Origin: Chelonoidis abingdonii
Taxonomy: Eukaryota; Chordata; Testudines; Testudinidae
DNA: 64,000 nucleotides
Assembly: GCF_003597395.2 (NCBI RefSeq)
Contig: NC_133778.1
Coordinates: 11,580,546 to 11,644,545, forward strand
Reading direction: 5' to 3'
Below, one piece after another: positions 24,598 through 40,319 of this stretch. Position 1 is the stretch's first letter, and every line of letters starts with the position of its first letter. The notes under the pieces are model-generated. The model was given only the letters and a program-made list of their open reading frames with translations. It ran no database searches and had not been told where the DNA came from. The translations under genes were made by a program, and so were the position numbers.

Positions 24598-25166
24598 GGC
24601 CCCAGCCTAGCCGCGGCCAGGACCTACCATGGCTGGGGTGCCCTTCCTCAGCCCCAACCCAAACCCAGACTTGCTGCAGCAGGGAGAGGCACCTCTCCCC
24701 CATACCCAGCACAGGTGCTCCTGTGGGGAGAGAGAGCTGGGGGGAATCCTCTCCCTACCGTAGCCCCAGGGCAGCCTGCACCCCAAAACCCTCATCCCCA
24801 GCCCCACCCTTGAGCCCACACTCCCAGTCGGAACCTTCACCCCCTCAACCCCAACCTTCTGCCCCAGCCCTGAGCCCCTCATCACCAGCCCCACTCCGCA
24901 GCCTGCACCCCAACCCTTTGCCCCAGCCCTGAGCCCATACCTCTGGCTGGAGCCCTCATACCCTTGTACCCCAACCTCTGCCCCAGCCCTGAGCACCCTC
25001 CCACATGCCAAACCCCGTGGCCCCGGCACCACCCCCACCACATGAATTTTGTGATTTATGTGCACCAATATGGAGGTGATGTGTCACTTATTACCTCCAT
25101 ATTGGTGCACGTAACAAAATTTATCCCACACGTGTGGAAAAAATTAGAGGGAACACTGGTAACTAC

Positions 25167-27574
25167 TCCCTGTGCTCATTCAAATCCCTCCTAAAAGCTC
25201 ACTCCAGCCAACTCACCTATGAGCAGTGAGGGGAGGGGGTGGGGAAAGCAATGCAGTCATGGAGGAGGAGGGCATATTGCCTCCCTGCCCTGTGTGATTA
25301 TGTGAGGTTTCCCCCTCTGTCTGTGATCCTCACTTTTTGGGTCATGGTGAATTTAGGATCAGGGCCCCATTGAAGTAGGTACTGTACCAACTCAGACTAA
25401 AAGTCAGCCCATAACCACAGATTTTACAATCTAAACAACATTCATCACCCTGGAAAGGCACCATCTCTCTGCTCTGCAAAGGGCTGTCAGGGAGGAAAGC
25501 TCCATGAGGACCATCTAGCATAGCTTCTCTCTGATCATTCTGGCTGTGAGGATGCAGAGGGCAGGCTGGAGTCTCCTCAGCCTTCCTGCAGATACCCGAG
25601 GTGAAGGGAGCCCGGTGCCATGAAGGCAGGAGACCCGCATGAAGTTCTTGGGTACAATCTGGTTCAGCAATAACAGTAATTAATAACAGGCTGGGAGAGA
25701 AGGGAGGGATCTAATTCCAACTGCTATTGTGTGAAATCCCTTAGGGAGTCACATAAGGGTGTCAGAGAAGGTCTTTTCAGCACTTAGGGGATGATATTAC
25801 CTCTGATCATGACTGGAAGGAAAGGAAAGACATGATACCCGAAAAGGTCTTTTTCTCTGAAGGATTTTGAAATTGTTTGCCTGTGTTTAAGGAATGGACT
25901 GGTATTTACCAAACATCCAGCGATAGCCCTGGGTTAACTCACTGTTAGCAAGGTTCACCTGCTAAAATAGAAGGCAGAGATCCTGGCTGTGTGGTTCTTG
26001 CCTTCATTATAATTCTATGCAGCTGTTTTGGGGCCCAATTCTCTTCTCACTCACATGGGTTTTACACTGGTGTAACTCCCTGGGCTCCAACAGGGTTATC
26101 CCTGACTTATGAAATCAGAATCACAGCTTGACACTGTCTCTATTTTAACTAACCATACTGAAAGCTGTCATTGAATGATTTATTCAATTTTTGGTTTATA
26201 AACAATCACTAGGCTAATTATCTACTCGGGCATTACTTTTTAATTAATGTAATTCTGTGTAAAGCACTTTCAGCTATCAACACTCCATCAACCCACACAC
26301 CTACACTTTTCAGATCACTCTATTACAGAACCGAAAACCTTCCATGATTTTTCTGTGCTAAATTTTCATATACTTCCATAGGAACCGTGCTCACAGGCTG
26401 ATGGCAGGATCGGTCCCTATGACGTTATCTCCTGATCAAGACTTTGTGGTATTTTCAGGCTGGTATATTTCAGAAGCGCTCAGCACTGGCCTCACTCTAC
26501 TTCCTCTGGGGCGCTGTAACATGAATTTCAGTGAGAGCAGAGAAATGCCCACTGCAAAGTGTTTTTGAAATACCCCACCCATAGTATTTAAAATGACTAA
26601 TTACTAATCATATATTTACAGTGTGTAAAGCTGCATATTTACAACTTTCTTTATGAATAATGAGATTTCAGCCTTATGGCCAAAGGAACTGAAACATTTT
26701 TATAAGACTCACGAAAAAATGATTAAAAATAAAGAGCCCGATCTAGGTACAGAAGGGGAACCTCCGCTCCTGGGGAGGGGATCAGCTCTTTTTGCCATGG
26801 ACTCCCCCATGTCTAGGCCTTATTGGAAGGCACTTACTGAGTGAGAGGTGACAGAGGCTGAGCAGGCCAGAGGACACATGGACGATGCCTCCTCTGATCC
26901 TACACAGTTTAACCAGGAATGATAATACAGCCTATAGCTAGGTTAGCTTTTCCACGCAGCCTTCTCTCTGGAGTGCCTGGGAGAATCTGCATGCTAGGTG
27001 GTCTTCCCTGGATATATCCCTAGCAGCATGGTTCCTGTGGAGATGAGGGTGTTGATAGGGCCAGAGCCAGTGCAGGTGTAATGCTGACAGACTGTCAGTG
27101 GGTGGGATCAAACCAGGGACTTCTGGAGCTTAGTGCATGAGCCTTGACCACGAGCTAAAAGCAAACTGGCTGTCAGTTAAGGCTGTAGAGCAGACTCATT
27201 TTCTCTCTCTCTCTAAGTGGTCTTGGTGCCACTAGATAGGACAGCACACCACTCCCAGAAGCTGTGTGGGTTACCCAGGGGCACAAAGCTTCTCTGAGCA
27301 GATACTTTGTCATCCAGCAGTCCTCTGGGGCTCCCCCAGCTTTGGAAGCAGACCCAGTGGCTTACTGAATGGAGCGGATGTCTCAAGTTGGGCACCCACA
27401 GGTCAAGGCATACAAAATGAATGAACACTTCTGAAGATGCAGCCACGGCTTTAAGTGATACTATTGATGGCCACATGTTCATTCCTGGGTCTTATTTAGT
27501 GGGGAAAAACCCAAACACATGGGCATAAGATTACAGACCAAATCCTCCTCTGTTCTGCCACAAGGAGGAAGGAT
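25167..27574. other. VWC2L intron
   Basis: The first 60 bases (CAAATCCCTCCTAAAAGCTC) look like the L2-like LINE into which the hAT inserted. Short palindromic pieces lie near 26.04 and 26.46 kb (GCTCAGCACTGGCC). No exon was recognised. Confidence 0.5.
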
Positions 27575-27960
27575 GGGCTTTTGGTTAAGGCACTGGACTG
27601 GAACTCAGAGGATATGGGCTTGATTCCTAGTGCTGCCACAGACTGTCTCTGTGACCTTGGACAAGTCATCTGGGGAGATTTACATAGGCCAAGTAGGCCC
27701 AACTCCCATTTAAAACCCATGGGACTTGGCCACCTAATTCCCATCTGCACCTTTAAAAATGTCCCCCAATGGGTATCTGCACCTCAGCTCCCCATCTACC
27801 ACTAGGATGATAATGTTGCCTTTTTCAGTCATATCTATTTATATGGTGAGCTCTTTGGGGCAGGAGCTGTCTTTTACTATGTGTATATAAAGTGCCTGGC
27901 ACACCGGAGGCCTGGACTCAGCTGGGGCCTGTAGATGCTCTTGTAATACAAATAACTAAG
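27575..27960 (+). mobile_element. Near-complete MIR-like SINE with an internal insertion
   Basis: The head GGTTAAGGCACTGGACTGG with GGGCTTGATTCCTAG resembles tRNA boxes A and B. The core GTCTCTGTGACCTTGGACAAG follows, and the tail GAGCTCTTTGGGGCAGGAGC ends in CTTGTAATACAAATAA. About 110 bases of a different repeat (around 27675-27783, with CCCAACTCCCATTTAAAACC) interrupt the core. Confidence 0.7.
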
Positions 27961-29394
27961 AGCAACATGAAGTCACTGGAATTATTCCAGATTTACATGC
28001 CTCTAACTGAGAGCAGCATACACCCCATTTACTGTTAGATTTGGTAACAGAAGCATCAAATTATATTACAGTACTGTACTAGTGCATAACGTAGCATACA
28101 TTAAGCATATATACACACACCATTAGTACCTAAAAACAGAGCACATTTTTAAAGTAGATATTATTACAGTTCAGAATATGACATGCCATCCTACTTTATG
28201 TATTTTCTGTATAAACTATGACAGAAATACAGTAAGTCAGTAATTTTAGATACCTTTGCATAGACACTGTCACTGTAATTTTGCCAGGAGGAAGATAATA
28301 AATCACACTTTTCCATTTGACTGACATTCTGTTTCCTCTATCTGATTTCAATGGTGGTGTGCCATCTTGCAAGCTAGCATTGTTCATGGCTTTATTAAAG
28401 GACAGGCACGTTACTGAAATGTCTTTTGTACTATGATTTTCTAGCAGCACTTGAAATTGCTGATCATATAAGAAAAAGGTCTCGTTTGTTCAAGTTGTAA
28501 TGCAAAATCACTGGTGAATGCATCTCAGAAGGAATAAAAATGATTAAGATTGAGGCCCTGTGCTGACCTTGTTAGTGATCAGTTTCTTGCAATTTACAAA
28601 CAGGTATCTGAAAATTACCAGTGACTTGGATCACTGGTCAGCACACTGCCAAAAGGTTTTAATAATGTTTGCTCTTGCTATTATTAGCCTCCCTTGATTT
28701 GAATGCTTTCCAAGGTTCAGCATGAAACTGAACACTCGTCCTATTAAAGAAGGAGGCAAACTCTGCATGGAAAATTCTTTGCCAGCCTAAGCTTCTCAAA
28801 TTTAAGATGTCATATTTCTGTTCTCTTGTGCCGCTTTAAAATATAGAACCCTCGTCAAAGCGGCAACTGGACTATTAGATTTACTTGGGAAAGGCTGGCT
28901 TTGAGGAGGAATAATGATTGCTTTTCAAATTAAACATGTCGCGAATATTTTCTTCTCTCATCCACACTGCATATCTCTATCACACAATCTGCACGTGAAA
29001 GGAGTGCAGAAATCCCTTTGAAATCAATGGGAATTTTGTGCAGTGAAGGAGCTTGGAATGTGCAATAGAAATCCCCCCTGCAGTTAACAGATCTGAGAAG
29101 TCTGACCTAAGAATTTTAAATATAATGCAGACATTGATTAAACAAACTACAGTACTGGTGACAAGCGGTTTGTATATCAGTTTTGGGATTCCACTTGGTA
29201 TAACAATATCATACAGTTGGTAACAGTCAAAGTTCCAAAATGTGCATTCAATTAACATTTAATAAGGCTGTACTTATTGTATTTCGTAATGGTTAGAGAA
29301 GAGATCGTGGTGTCACTACATCTGAATTCTGTTTCTGGCAGCCACTGTGGGAAAAAAACACACTTAACTCTCCGGGCCTCATCTTACCCTAAGA

Positions 29395-29525
29395 TAGAAT
29401 GGACATTATTAATTATTATTAATTATCATCACAGTGCATAGTACATAATTATAGACCAGGACCCCATGGTGCTAGGCACTGTTCAAACACAGAACAAAAA
29501 GATCTTAATACTGGTCAAGTCCCCA
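29395..29525 (-). mobile_element. MIR-like SINE tail, minus orientation
   Basis: ATTATTAATTATCATCACAG leads into GACCAGGACCCCATGGTGC and CACTGTTCAAACACAGAAC, the reverse complement of the tail seen at 5.6 kb and 57.3 kb. Confidence 0.6.
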
Positions 29526-30177
29526 AGAGTGTCATGAGGATAGTTAATAACATGTGCTGTGCACTGACATGCTTTGATAAAAGATACCACCTATCTTCCA
29601 ACATACTATGAGTACATTTGCATTAACAAAACATTTTTAAAAAGAATTCACAATGGAGCAGATGTTACTATTCCCAAGTAAATGTTCTCCAAATAAATGA
29701 ATAATTAGCGTTTTATAAAGCCATACTTAATACAGTTATTACTACTTATTATTCGGATTACCACGCAAAAGGTCCCAATCAGGATTGTGACTCCACTGGA
29801 GAAGGGACTGCAGCGGAAGACATGAATTCTGGCCTGCTGCGTTGAAACCAAGCCAACAGAGCACAGCAGTGTATCCATGCATAGTCAACGAGAAGATCAG
29901 GGCCAAATTTCAGACATGATACAAGTGACTTTAAGAAGAGATGGGGGAAGTTAAAGTGGGAGGATGAGGCTGACAGTAAAACACCATGTGTGAAATCCTG
30001 GTTCCATTAACATTAGTGGGAGTTTGGCCATTGATTTCAGTGATGCCAGGTTTTCACATCCTGTGTTAATATAGTCATGTGCATATCCTGATGGTATGGA
30101 AGATCCCATAGTGGTAATGGATTATTTCCACACTCTTTTTTTCACCCCTTGGTCATGCTTAGTCTAGATCATATTTA

Positions 30178-30256
30178 GACCTGCTTTGAGTGCAGGGGAC
30201 TGGACTACATGACCTCTCGAGGTCCCTTCCAGTCCTACAGTCCTATGATTCTAAGC
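30178..30256 (+). mobile_element. CR1 LINE 3' tail
   Basis: GGGGACTGGACTACATGACC, TCTCGAGGTCCCTTCCAGTC and the ending CCTATGATTCTA form a CR1 3' tail of a different subfamily from that at 9.4 kb. Confidence 0.8.
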
Positions 30257-33199
30257 TCTGTACAAATTATGAATGTTTACTGGCTATTTAGGGATTCTTT
30301 TGCGGGGTAGGTTTGAGACAATGAGACTGAAGGAAGTGGTGAGGGATATGAGAGTGGGTGAAGTTATATGGTGGTGGCAGAGAACATAGGAGAGGAACAA
30401 GGAGATAAGAAATGCTGGGCTGGGGACAGGTATCAGAAGAAGATGGATAGATAAGGATCAGGAGGATGAGTGGAGGTGATATGGCAAGGAAGGGAAAGGG
30501 TATCAGTAAGAACATGTTAAACAAAGCAGGTAGTTGTAAGAGTCAGTAGTTGGTAGAGTGTGAGATGCTGTGGTTGGTGGAGAATGGCTGAGCTGGAACA
30601 AGAGTCTGAGGTAGCTCACCCTGCAGCACACAAGGAGTGTCTGTACTGAGGAGTAAGGAGAGCTGCCCCAAACTCCTGGAGTTCTGGTCCCAACGAGTGT
30701 GGAGAAGCGAGTCATTGTGCTGGATAGGAAGGTTTGCCAACCCTCTGAGCAGCTCCTAGGCTCAGAGCATTGGTGGCAAGCTGGTGCCATAGGAGACATG
30801 AATATAGGGTGGGAAGACCCTGCCATTGGAGTCTGTGTGGGTAATATCTGTATGGGAAGGTGGGGGATCACATAGTATGACAGTAGGTCTCTGGGCCCCA
30901 GTGTTCCTGGAGCAGGTCCTCCATTGATATGGAAGTGGAAGGAAGGAAGCAAGACCTATTCATGTCTCTTCCTCCTGGTTGCCTCGCCTTAGCATTAACT
31001 GATTATTGCACCATATTGGCCAGCAGTATACTGTGGATGGATCATTTATCCCCCAGCAATGAATGCTCCTTAACAGTATTTTTATGTGTTGATATATACA
31101 CACAGTGAGGAGCACTCTGATGATCAGTCTGTATCTTTCTATCCTGAGTGATGAAAGAATCATGGGATGCACAAAAATTGTTATGGACATACAGTGGACG
31201 CCTCAAAGTAAAAACCTAATAATCTCAAGAATGCTCCTACCTATGGTTATAAAAGTATCATAAGTCACGCTATAAATGGGGGTGGGAGAGACTTATGGCT
31301 CCTTTTATTCTGTAAATTATGTATTAGAATAAAAAATCACCAAGCACATAGAAAAGCTGCTGTCTGATTTTCTAATGACTCCTTCATATTTGTCTATTTA
31401 ACACTAAGAGTCTGACACATCGTCTCATTAAATCTATAGAAGTGCATATGTGAGAATGCTAATTTAAAACACTAAGTGCATTTATGATAACCTGAGGCTG
31501 TTTCCCTGCTGTCGTTGGGTTCCCCCCTGCACCCCATCAAGTGAGAAATGGGAGAGCTCTTGATCTGTTAGAAGAGTTTTCTAGGTTAGCACTGAATGGC
31601 ACCAGTCTTGGATATTTGTAACTGAAAATGAAGCCACTGCTGACATGTGGGGAAGAAAGAAGGCTATCTGACCACATGGGTGTGGGGGAGCAGAAAGCCA
31701 CCACATGACCACACAAGAGGAAAGAGAGTGAACTCTGCATTATCTGTTCACATGAAGAACGTCTCCACTCTTTGTTACTGCCGCCTCCTGACTGCGTGGG
31801 CGTAGGGAAAGAAAGGAAAAACCAACCTCAGCCTGTCATTCTAACATTTGACCTTGGGGAGCAGGGGGAAGAGTGGAAGAAGTCTGTAGAGGCAGTAGCT
31901 GTCAAGAAGCGGCTAAGCAGATGGGAAGAGAATGAAAAATGAGGAAAGGAGAAAGGTGGAAGGGATAGAGCTCTGCCTTCTTCCCTGAATCTCCCTGGAG
32001 GTGGTGGGAATTCTGCCTTTTGGGACTAAAGCAGAAGGCCAAGGAAGGCATTTTGGGAGCTCAGACTGGGAGAGGAGGATTTGTTCCTGCAGTAGTGAGG
32101 CAAGCTGAGTTAAGACTGGCTCCTCCCAAAAGCCATGGCCTGGTCCTGCCTCCATTTTCCCCTGACCATTGTTCCCTCAAAGCCAGCTCAAACTCCTGGA
32201 AACTGGTCAGTTTTGTGGCTATTAAGGCCCAGATTTTCAAGGTATTTTGGCATTGCTGTATTCAGTGTTGTAATGCCCCACTGATTTAGCAGCCTAAATT
32301 CCACTGACAGTTGATATAGACTTCTATGTGCCTAAATCACTTTTGAAAATGAGATTCAGGCTTCAAAACCAGTCAAGTATTAGAATACTGAGTGCAGCAA
32401 CACCTAAATACTTTAACAACTCTGCGCCTAAATGCCTAACAAGGAGATCCTGGGTACTGCCACCACTTCAGAGCACTCATTGCCTCCCGACTACTCTCTC
32501 CAGTTGGAATCCCCAACCCTTGCCTGAAGTTCCATGAAAATTGTGTAAGGTTCACATCAGGGCCAGGAGGTCTTCATGGTTTTCTTAAAAGTTATTTGGC
32601 CTTTCTATAACTTTGTGACCCTAGGCACCCTGTATTCACACCCTACACACTACTGCAATGGTATCAGTGCAAAATATGCCTTGTGAGGTACCATTATGAA
32701 AGATAACAACATGCTGGTTATTAATATAACTGTAAAACACAAGTGTTAACTTTATATGTTAAGTGATGGAGTCTCTCTGGATGATGTTTAAGACAAGAGA
32801 ACCTAGCCTAGATAAAGGTGACAAACAGCTCTTTCCTAGACAAAGCAATATGGACTTACCTCCATTTACATGTTAGCTATAAACATAGCTATTGAGTTAA
32901 ACCAGCAGGGGTTATCCTGTTCTTGAACTTGAGAGAGAGAGAGAATTAACATGGTTCCTGCACTGGACACGAGAGTCTGAGTTTTCCAGGATGTCTTCCT
33001 GACTTATGAAACAAAGACATCCCTTTGGGAAACATAAGGAACACAGAGAGACTCTATCTTTACTTTTCACTTTAAGAGACAAAGAAACCAAGTGTTTTGA
33101 TCTTTGCGATGAGTCCTGGACAGGCCAGCCAGGAAAAGGCTGGAAAGGAGACTGTGGGTGAGAGGTACCATCTTGAACGAAGACTGTATTTTGCTAGAC

Positions 33200-33514
33200 C
33201 AGGGATCGGCAACCTTTGGCATGCGGTTCGCCAGGGTAAGTCCCCTGGTGGGCCAGGCCGGTTTGTTTATCTGCCACATCCGCAGGTTCGGCCGATTGTG
33301 GCTTCCACTGCCAGTGGTTCGCCACTCCAGGCCAATGGGGGCTGTGGAAAGTGGCGCAGTCCGAGGGATGTGCTGGCCACCACTTCTCGCAGCCCCCATT
33401 GGCCAGTGGGAACCACGATTGGCTGAACCTGTGGATGCGGCAGGTAAACAAACCAGCCTGGCCTGTCAGGGGGCTTACCCTGGCAAGCCACGTGCCATAG
33501 GTTTCCGATTCCTG
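33200..33514. mobile_element. hAT MITE, 315 bp, long inverted repeats
   Basis: Flanks TGCTAGAC (33192-33199) and TGCTAGAA (33515-33522) form a 7/8 duplication. The ends CAGGGATCGGCAACC and GGTTTCCGATTCCTG are inverted repeats. The arms extend far inward: GTTTGTTTATCTGCCACATC pairs with the later GGCAGGTAAACAAAC. It inserted into the LTR at 32614. The overlapping open frames are palindrome shadows. Confidence 0.9.
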
Positions 33515-33843
33515 TGCTAGAACAAGTTTGAGACTTTTAGATGAGTGTTTTCAGTTCTAATTGCTTGTAACCATCTCTACCTTTATCTCTCTTACCTAGT
33601 ATCCTTTAATCCTTTCTCCTTAGTCAATAAACTTGTTTTACTTTTACTCAGAAAGGGAAGGGTGTATTTACCCATTAAATTACTAAACTGTGATGCACCA
33701 ACTCTTTAAAAGAGCAGAGAACTTAATATTTTCTGTAAATGCACAGTGGCAGGGGCAGTGCATTGCAGAGAAACATCTCAGAGGAACTCCAGGGCTGGAG
33801 TTCATTGATTGTTTCCCGCTAGGTGAGGTTTGGGCCAGGAGAG

Positions 33844-34331
33844 CAAGGGCGGCTCCAGGCCCCCACTCGCCAAGCGCGTGCTTGGGGCTGCATGCCACGG
33901 GGGGTGCTCTGCCGGTCGCGGGGAGAGTGGCAGGTGGCTCCGGTGGACCGCCCACAGGCGTGCCTGCGGAGGGTCCGCTGGTCCTGCAGCTCCAGTGGAC
34001 CTCCCGCTAGTGTGCCTGCGGAGGGTCTGCTGGTCCCATGGCTCCGGTGGACCTCCCGCAGCGATGCCTGCGGAGGGTCCGCTGGTCCTGCAGCTCCGGT
34101 GGACCTCCCGCTAGTGTGCCTGCGGAGGGTCTGCTGGTCCCATGGCTCCGGTGGACCTCCCGCAGGCATCGCTGCGGAAGGTCCACCAAAGCCGCGGGAC
34201 CAGCGGACCCGCCACAGGCACGCTAGCGGGAGGTCCACCGGAGCCGCCTGCCGCCCTGCCGGCAACCGGCAGAGCGCCCCCCGCGGCATGCCACCCTGCT
34301 TGGGCCGGCAAAATGTCCAGAGCTGCCCCTG
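33844..34331. mobile_element. hAT-like element, 488 bp, with internal 52-bp tandem array
   Basis: CAGGAGAG flanks both sides exactly (33836-33843 and 34332-34339). The ends CAAGGGCGGCTCCAGG and CCAGAGCTGCCCCTG are inverted repeats of the CAGGGGCGGCTC type. Inside, GCCTGCGGAGGGTC recurs at 33961, 34013, 34065 and 34117 with an exact 52-base period; the part after about 34169 is the inverse of the unit. The GC-rich repeats create long open frames on both strands that have no support as genes. Confidence 0.88.
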
Positions 34332-34488
34332 CAGGAGAGCCTTGAGGAGTTTGCTGGTGAGGAAGACAGACTGATGTAGCAGGGAGCTGACATCAAGTCT
34401 AATCATCAGCGAAACTCTCTCTTGCTGAGGGTGAGAGGTAACACAGTGGCTTACAGCTCTTCTTCTCCCCAGAGTGTGTGTCAAACAT

Positions 34489-38089
<3,601 letters not shown>

Positions 38090-40319
38090 CTGAAAACAAA
38101 CAGTTAAAATGAGAATAACCTCAAATATTAACAAAAACAGATGTTTGAAGACCATGCTTTCAGACTGTCTCTGGAGATACAGTGCTTTCAAAATGAAACA
38201 AGTCTCCTATCCTCAGTTATTCCTAAGGAGAACAATGCATACTAAATATGGACATTAAAGCTAGCAATTGCATATATATAGATATATATACATATACACG
38301 TACATGTGCATGCATACACCATCCCATATGAAATCTTCACTCAAATGCTGACTTACACTGATGACTAATGTTTGCTTTTATCTGTTTGTACAATTGGGTC
38401 ATCTGACACACAAAGAAGTGGAATGATTATCTGCAATCGCATAGTGAGTGGGTAATTTACTGGGGCTGAACGCAGGATCGGAACTGTTCCTTTCCTTTTG
38501 CTGTAACCACTAACCCGTCTCTGCTACAATACACAGCTCAGTTTCTTAAAATACAGAGAATAAAGAATCAGGAGACACCTTAGCAGAAAACACAAAAGGT
38601 AAAACAATAATAGTATGAGCCCTGGTCAGATCTGAGCTTCAAAAACGAAAGACAATCATATATTTTATTTAGACTTAGGGAGCCGGAATGCAACAGTTTT
38701 ACAAGTGGCATTTTTGCAGAGAAAGGTAGAGGTTGGGCTGAGAACATCTGTCAAGTCTGTAGTTTTTTTCCCCCTATAGTCCAATGTCCTTATTCAGTAT
38801 TTCTAGACACTGACTTTCTTCCGGGAAACGGTATTCAGATTTCTATTAATTTCCAGCTAGGAATTTATATATTAATATTTTAAAATGTCTGGCAAGCGCA
38901 CAGAATTATCGTAATATATTTGTCTCATTAGGTTAGTGACAGTCTCCATTCTAAAACTTCGTATGTCTTTGCAGCTACGTAAAACACCCAGACCATTTGG
39001 CAATGGAGAGTAATACTTAAATGGCCAAGTTGATGATTGACTGATCTGAAAAGGGAGGAAAGCCTGGCCCCGGCCCAGGAAGAATTAGGCAAAAAAAGAA
39101 AGACTCAGCACATATTTTTTTGTTACATTATTGTCTGTGTTGTGTGTCACATCACTGTCACCAGTGCACATGTTCTCAATCCATTTCTAAATGCCATTTG
39201 GATGCCAGTGTAATGACAGCAGAAAAAATAGTCTCTCACCTGTTTTCAGATAACTGGGCATGGAATGGCTGTCCTATAGTGAAAAGTATTTGTAGGATGA
39301 CCTCCTGAGGTCCCTTCCAACCCTGAGATTCTATGATAATAGTAGCTGATGACAGAAAATTTTTATGAACTGAAAAATATTAGCTTTATGTTTATTAATA
39401 ATGAGGCATGCAGTTTCTGCTAATAGCATACACACAAATAAATGAATATAGGTATGTGTATTTACATACACACACATATCTGTAGAAATGCACACATACT
39501 CATACGGATATCTATTTCCTCTTCCCTCAAAAGAAACATTTCTGGTATATTCAGATTTTTGGTGACTATTGAGTTAAATGGTTATATTAATAAAATCTGT
39601 CAAAAAGACTGACTCAGGAGAAAGCTATAACCTCACACGAGAAACTAAAGGATCCTGCTTAAAAAGGCAGCTTTTCTAAAGCTACTATAGAGGGAGACAC
39701 CAGATATTACACAAGCGTTGTCAAAATCACAAGCTATCCTCTTAATTGAAGTTCCAGATATGTTTTTATCACAAGGGTAAGGTACTGTAGTACTGCCTGC
39801 AATAGCTGTTATAACATGCTGGGTTTTTTTCTACAGTGTGATGCACACAGATAAGTCTGCATCATAGAACTGGGGAGTAAAGAGTTTTGCCCTCCTAGAA
39901 GCCACAAGTAGGTATCAATTTTCAAAGCTCAGGTAAGTGAAGATTTAAGGGGGAAAAAAAACAGCCATCAGGAAAGTAATTGATATTTGAGGTAATGTGA
40001 AATGATCCAACCAACCCACTAAACCCATCCACGCTTGATGGCCAGACACTACAAAGGGAAAGGTTACATATAAATCAACGCTACTTTGGTACAGCCTGTG
40101 CTCATCTAACATGCTCCACAGCAATTTCCAAGCCCCAGCCTAAGGAATGGGAGGGAAACGGACTCGACTGCAGCTCCACTCTGGGGAAGGGATTCGCCGA
40201 GTAAACAAACCCGGCTCCGCTACAAATTAGTTTAACAGTTCAACTTTTTCCTCCTTTCTCGTGACCCGCTAAGTCGGTGAGCAAAGGCAGCTCTCCCCCA
40301 GGGAATCACGGATACTCAC
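38090..40319 (-). other. VWC2L 5'UTR intron (inferred)
   Basis: It is bounded on the minus strand by the GTGAGT donor at 40314-40319 and the TTTTCAG acceptor at 38090-38096. It contains a short TA/CA-rich microsatellite at about 38272-38316, a degenerate MIR-like patch near 38.4 kb, and the CR1 tail at 39.3 kb. Confidence 0.5.
39270..39342 (+). mobile_element. CR1 LINE 3' tail
   Basis: GGATGACCTCCTGAGGTCCC, TTCCAACCCTGAGATTCTAT and GATAAT make a short CR1 3' end in the 5'UTR intron of VWC2L. Confidence 0.8.

Larger units (their letters stand above)
23033..25158. mobile_element. hAT element, interrupted, 7/8-bp duplication
   Basis: The left end (CCATGTTACCTGTAAACTGC) is a decayed form of a CAGTGTTCCCT end; the right end AGAGGGAACACTG is its inverted partner. 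ATAACTAC (23025-23032) and GTAACTAC (25159-25166) are the flanking duplication. Near the right end is a hairpin, CACCAATATGGAGGTGAT with its complement, at about 25049-25108. The element was later split by an LTR-like insertion at 23236-24597. The C-rich part at 24.6-25.0 kb belongs to it, and its open frames are not genes. Confidence 0.75.
27961..32613. other. VWC2L intron; possible low-repeat stretch at 28.55-28.97 kb
   Basis: Outside the listed tails, 28.55-28.97 kb shows no recognised repeat and has balanced, non-simple composition, so it is a candidate conserved noncoding element. A palindrome-family fragment is at about 32225-32361. No exon was seen. Confidence 0.45.
32614..34483 (+). 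mobile_element. LTR, about 1.05 kb, carrying two later hAT insertions
   Basis: The ends are TGTGACCC and GTGTGTCA. The flanks are AACTT (32609-32613) and AACAT (34484-34488), a 4/5 match. A TCAATAAACTTG poly(A) signal lies at about 33623-33634, giving plus orientation. Removing the hATs at 33200 and 33844 with one copy of each duplication leaves about 1051 bases, close to the 1046-bp LTR at 12227. This could be a solo LTR of a related family; the start TGTGAC is shared. Confidence 0.7.

Noticed and set aside
33819..34484. 221- and 183-codon open frames on both strands
   Set aside because: They arise from the 52-bp tandem array in a hAT-like element. Repeats in both directions keep frames open without coding.
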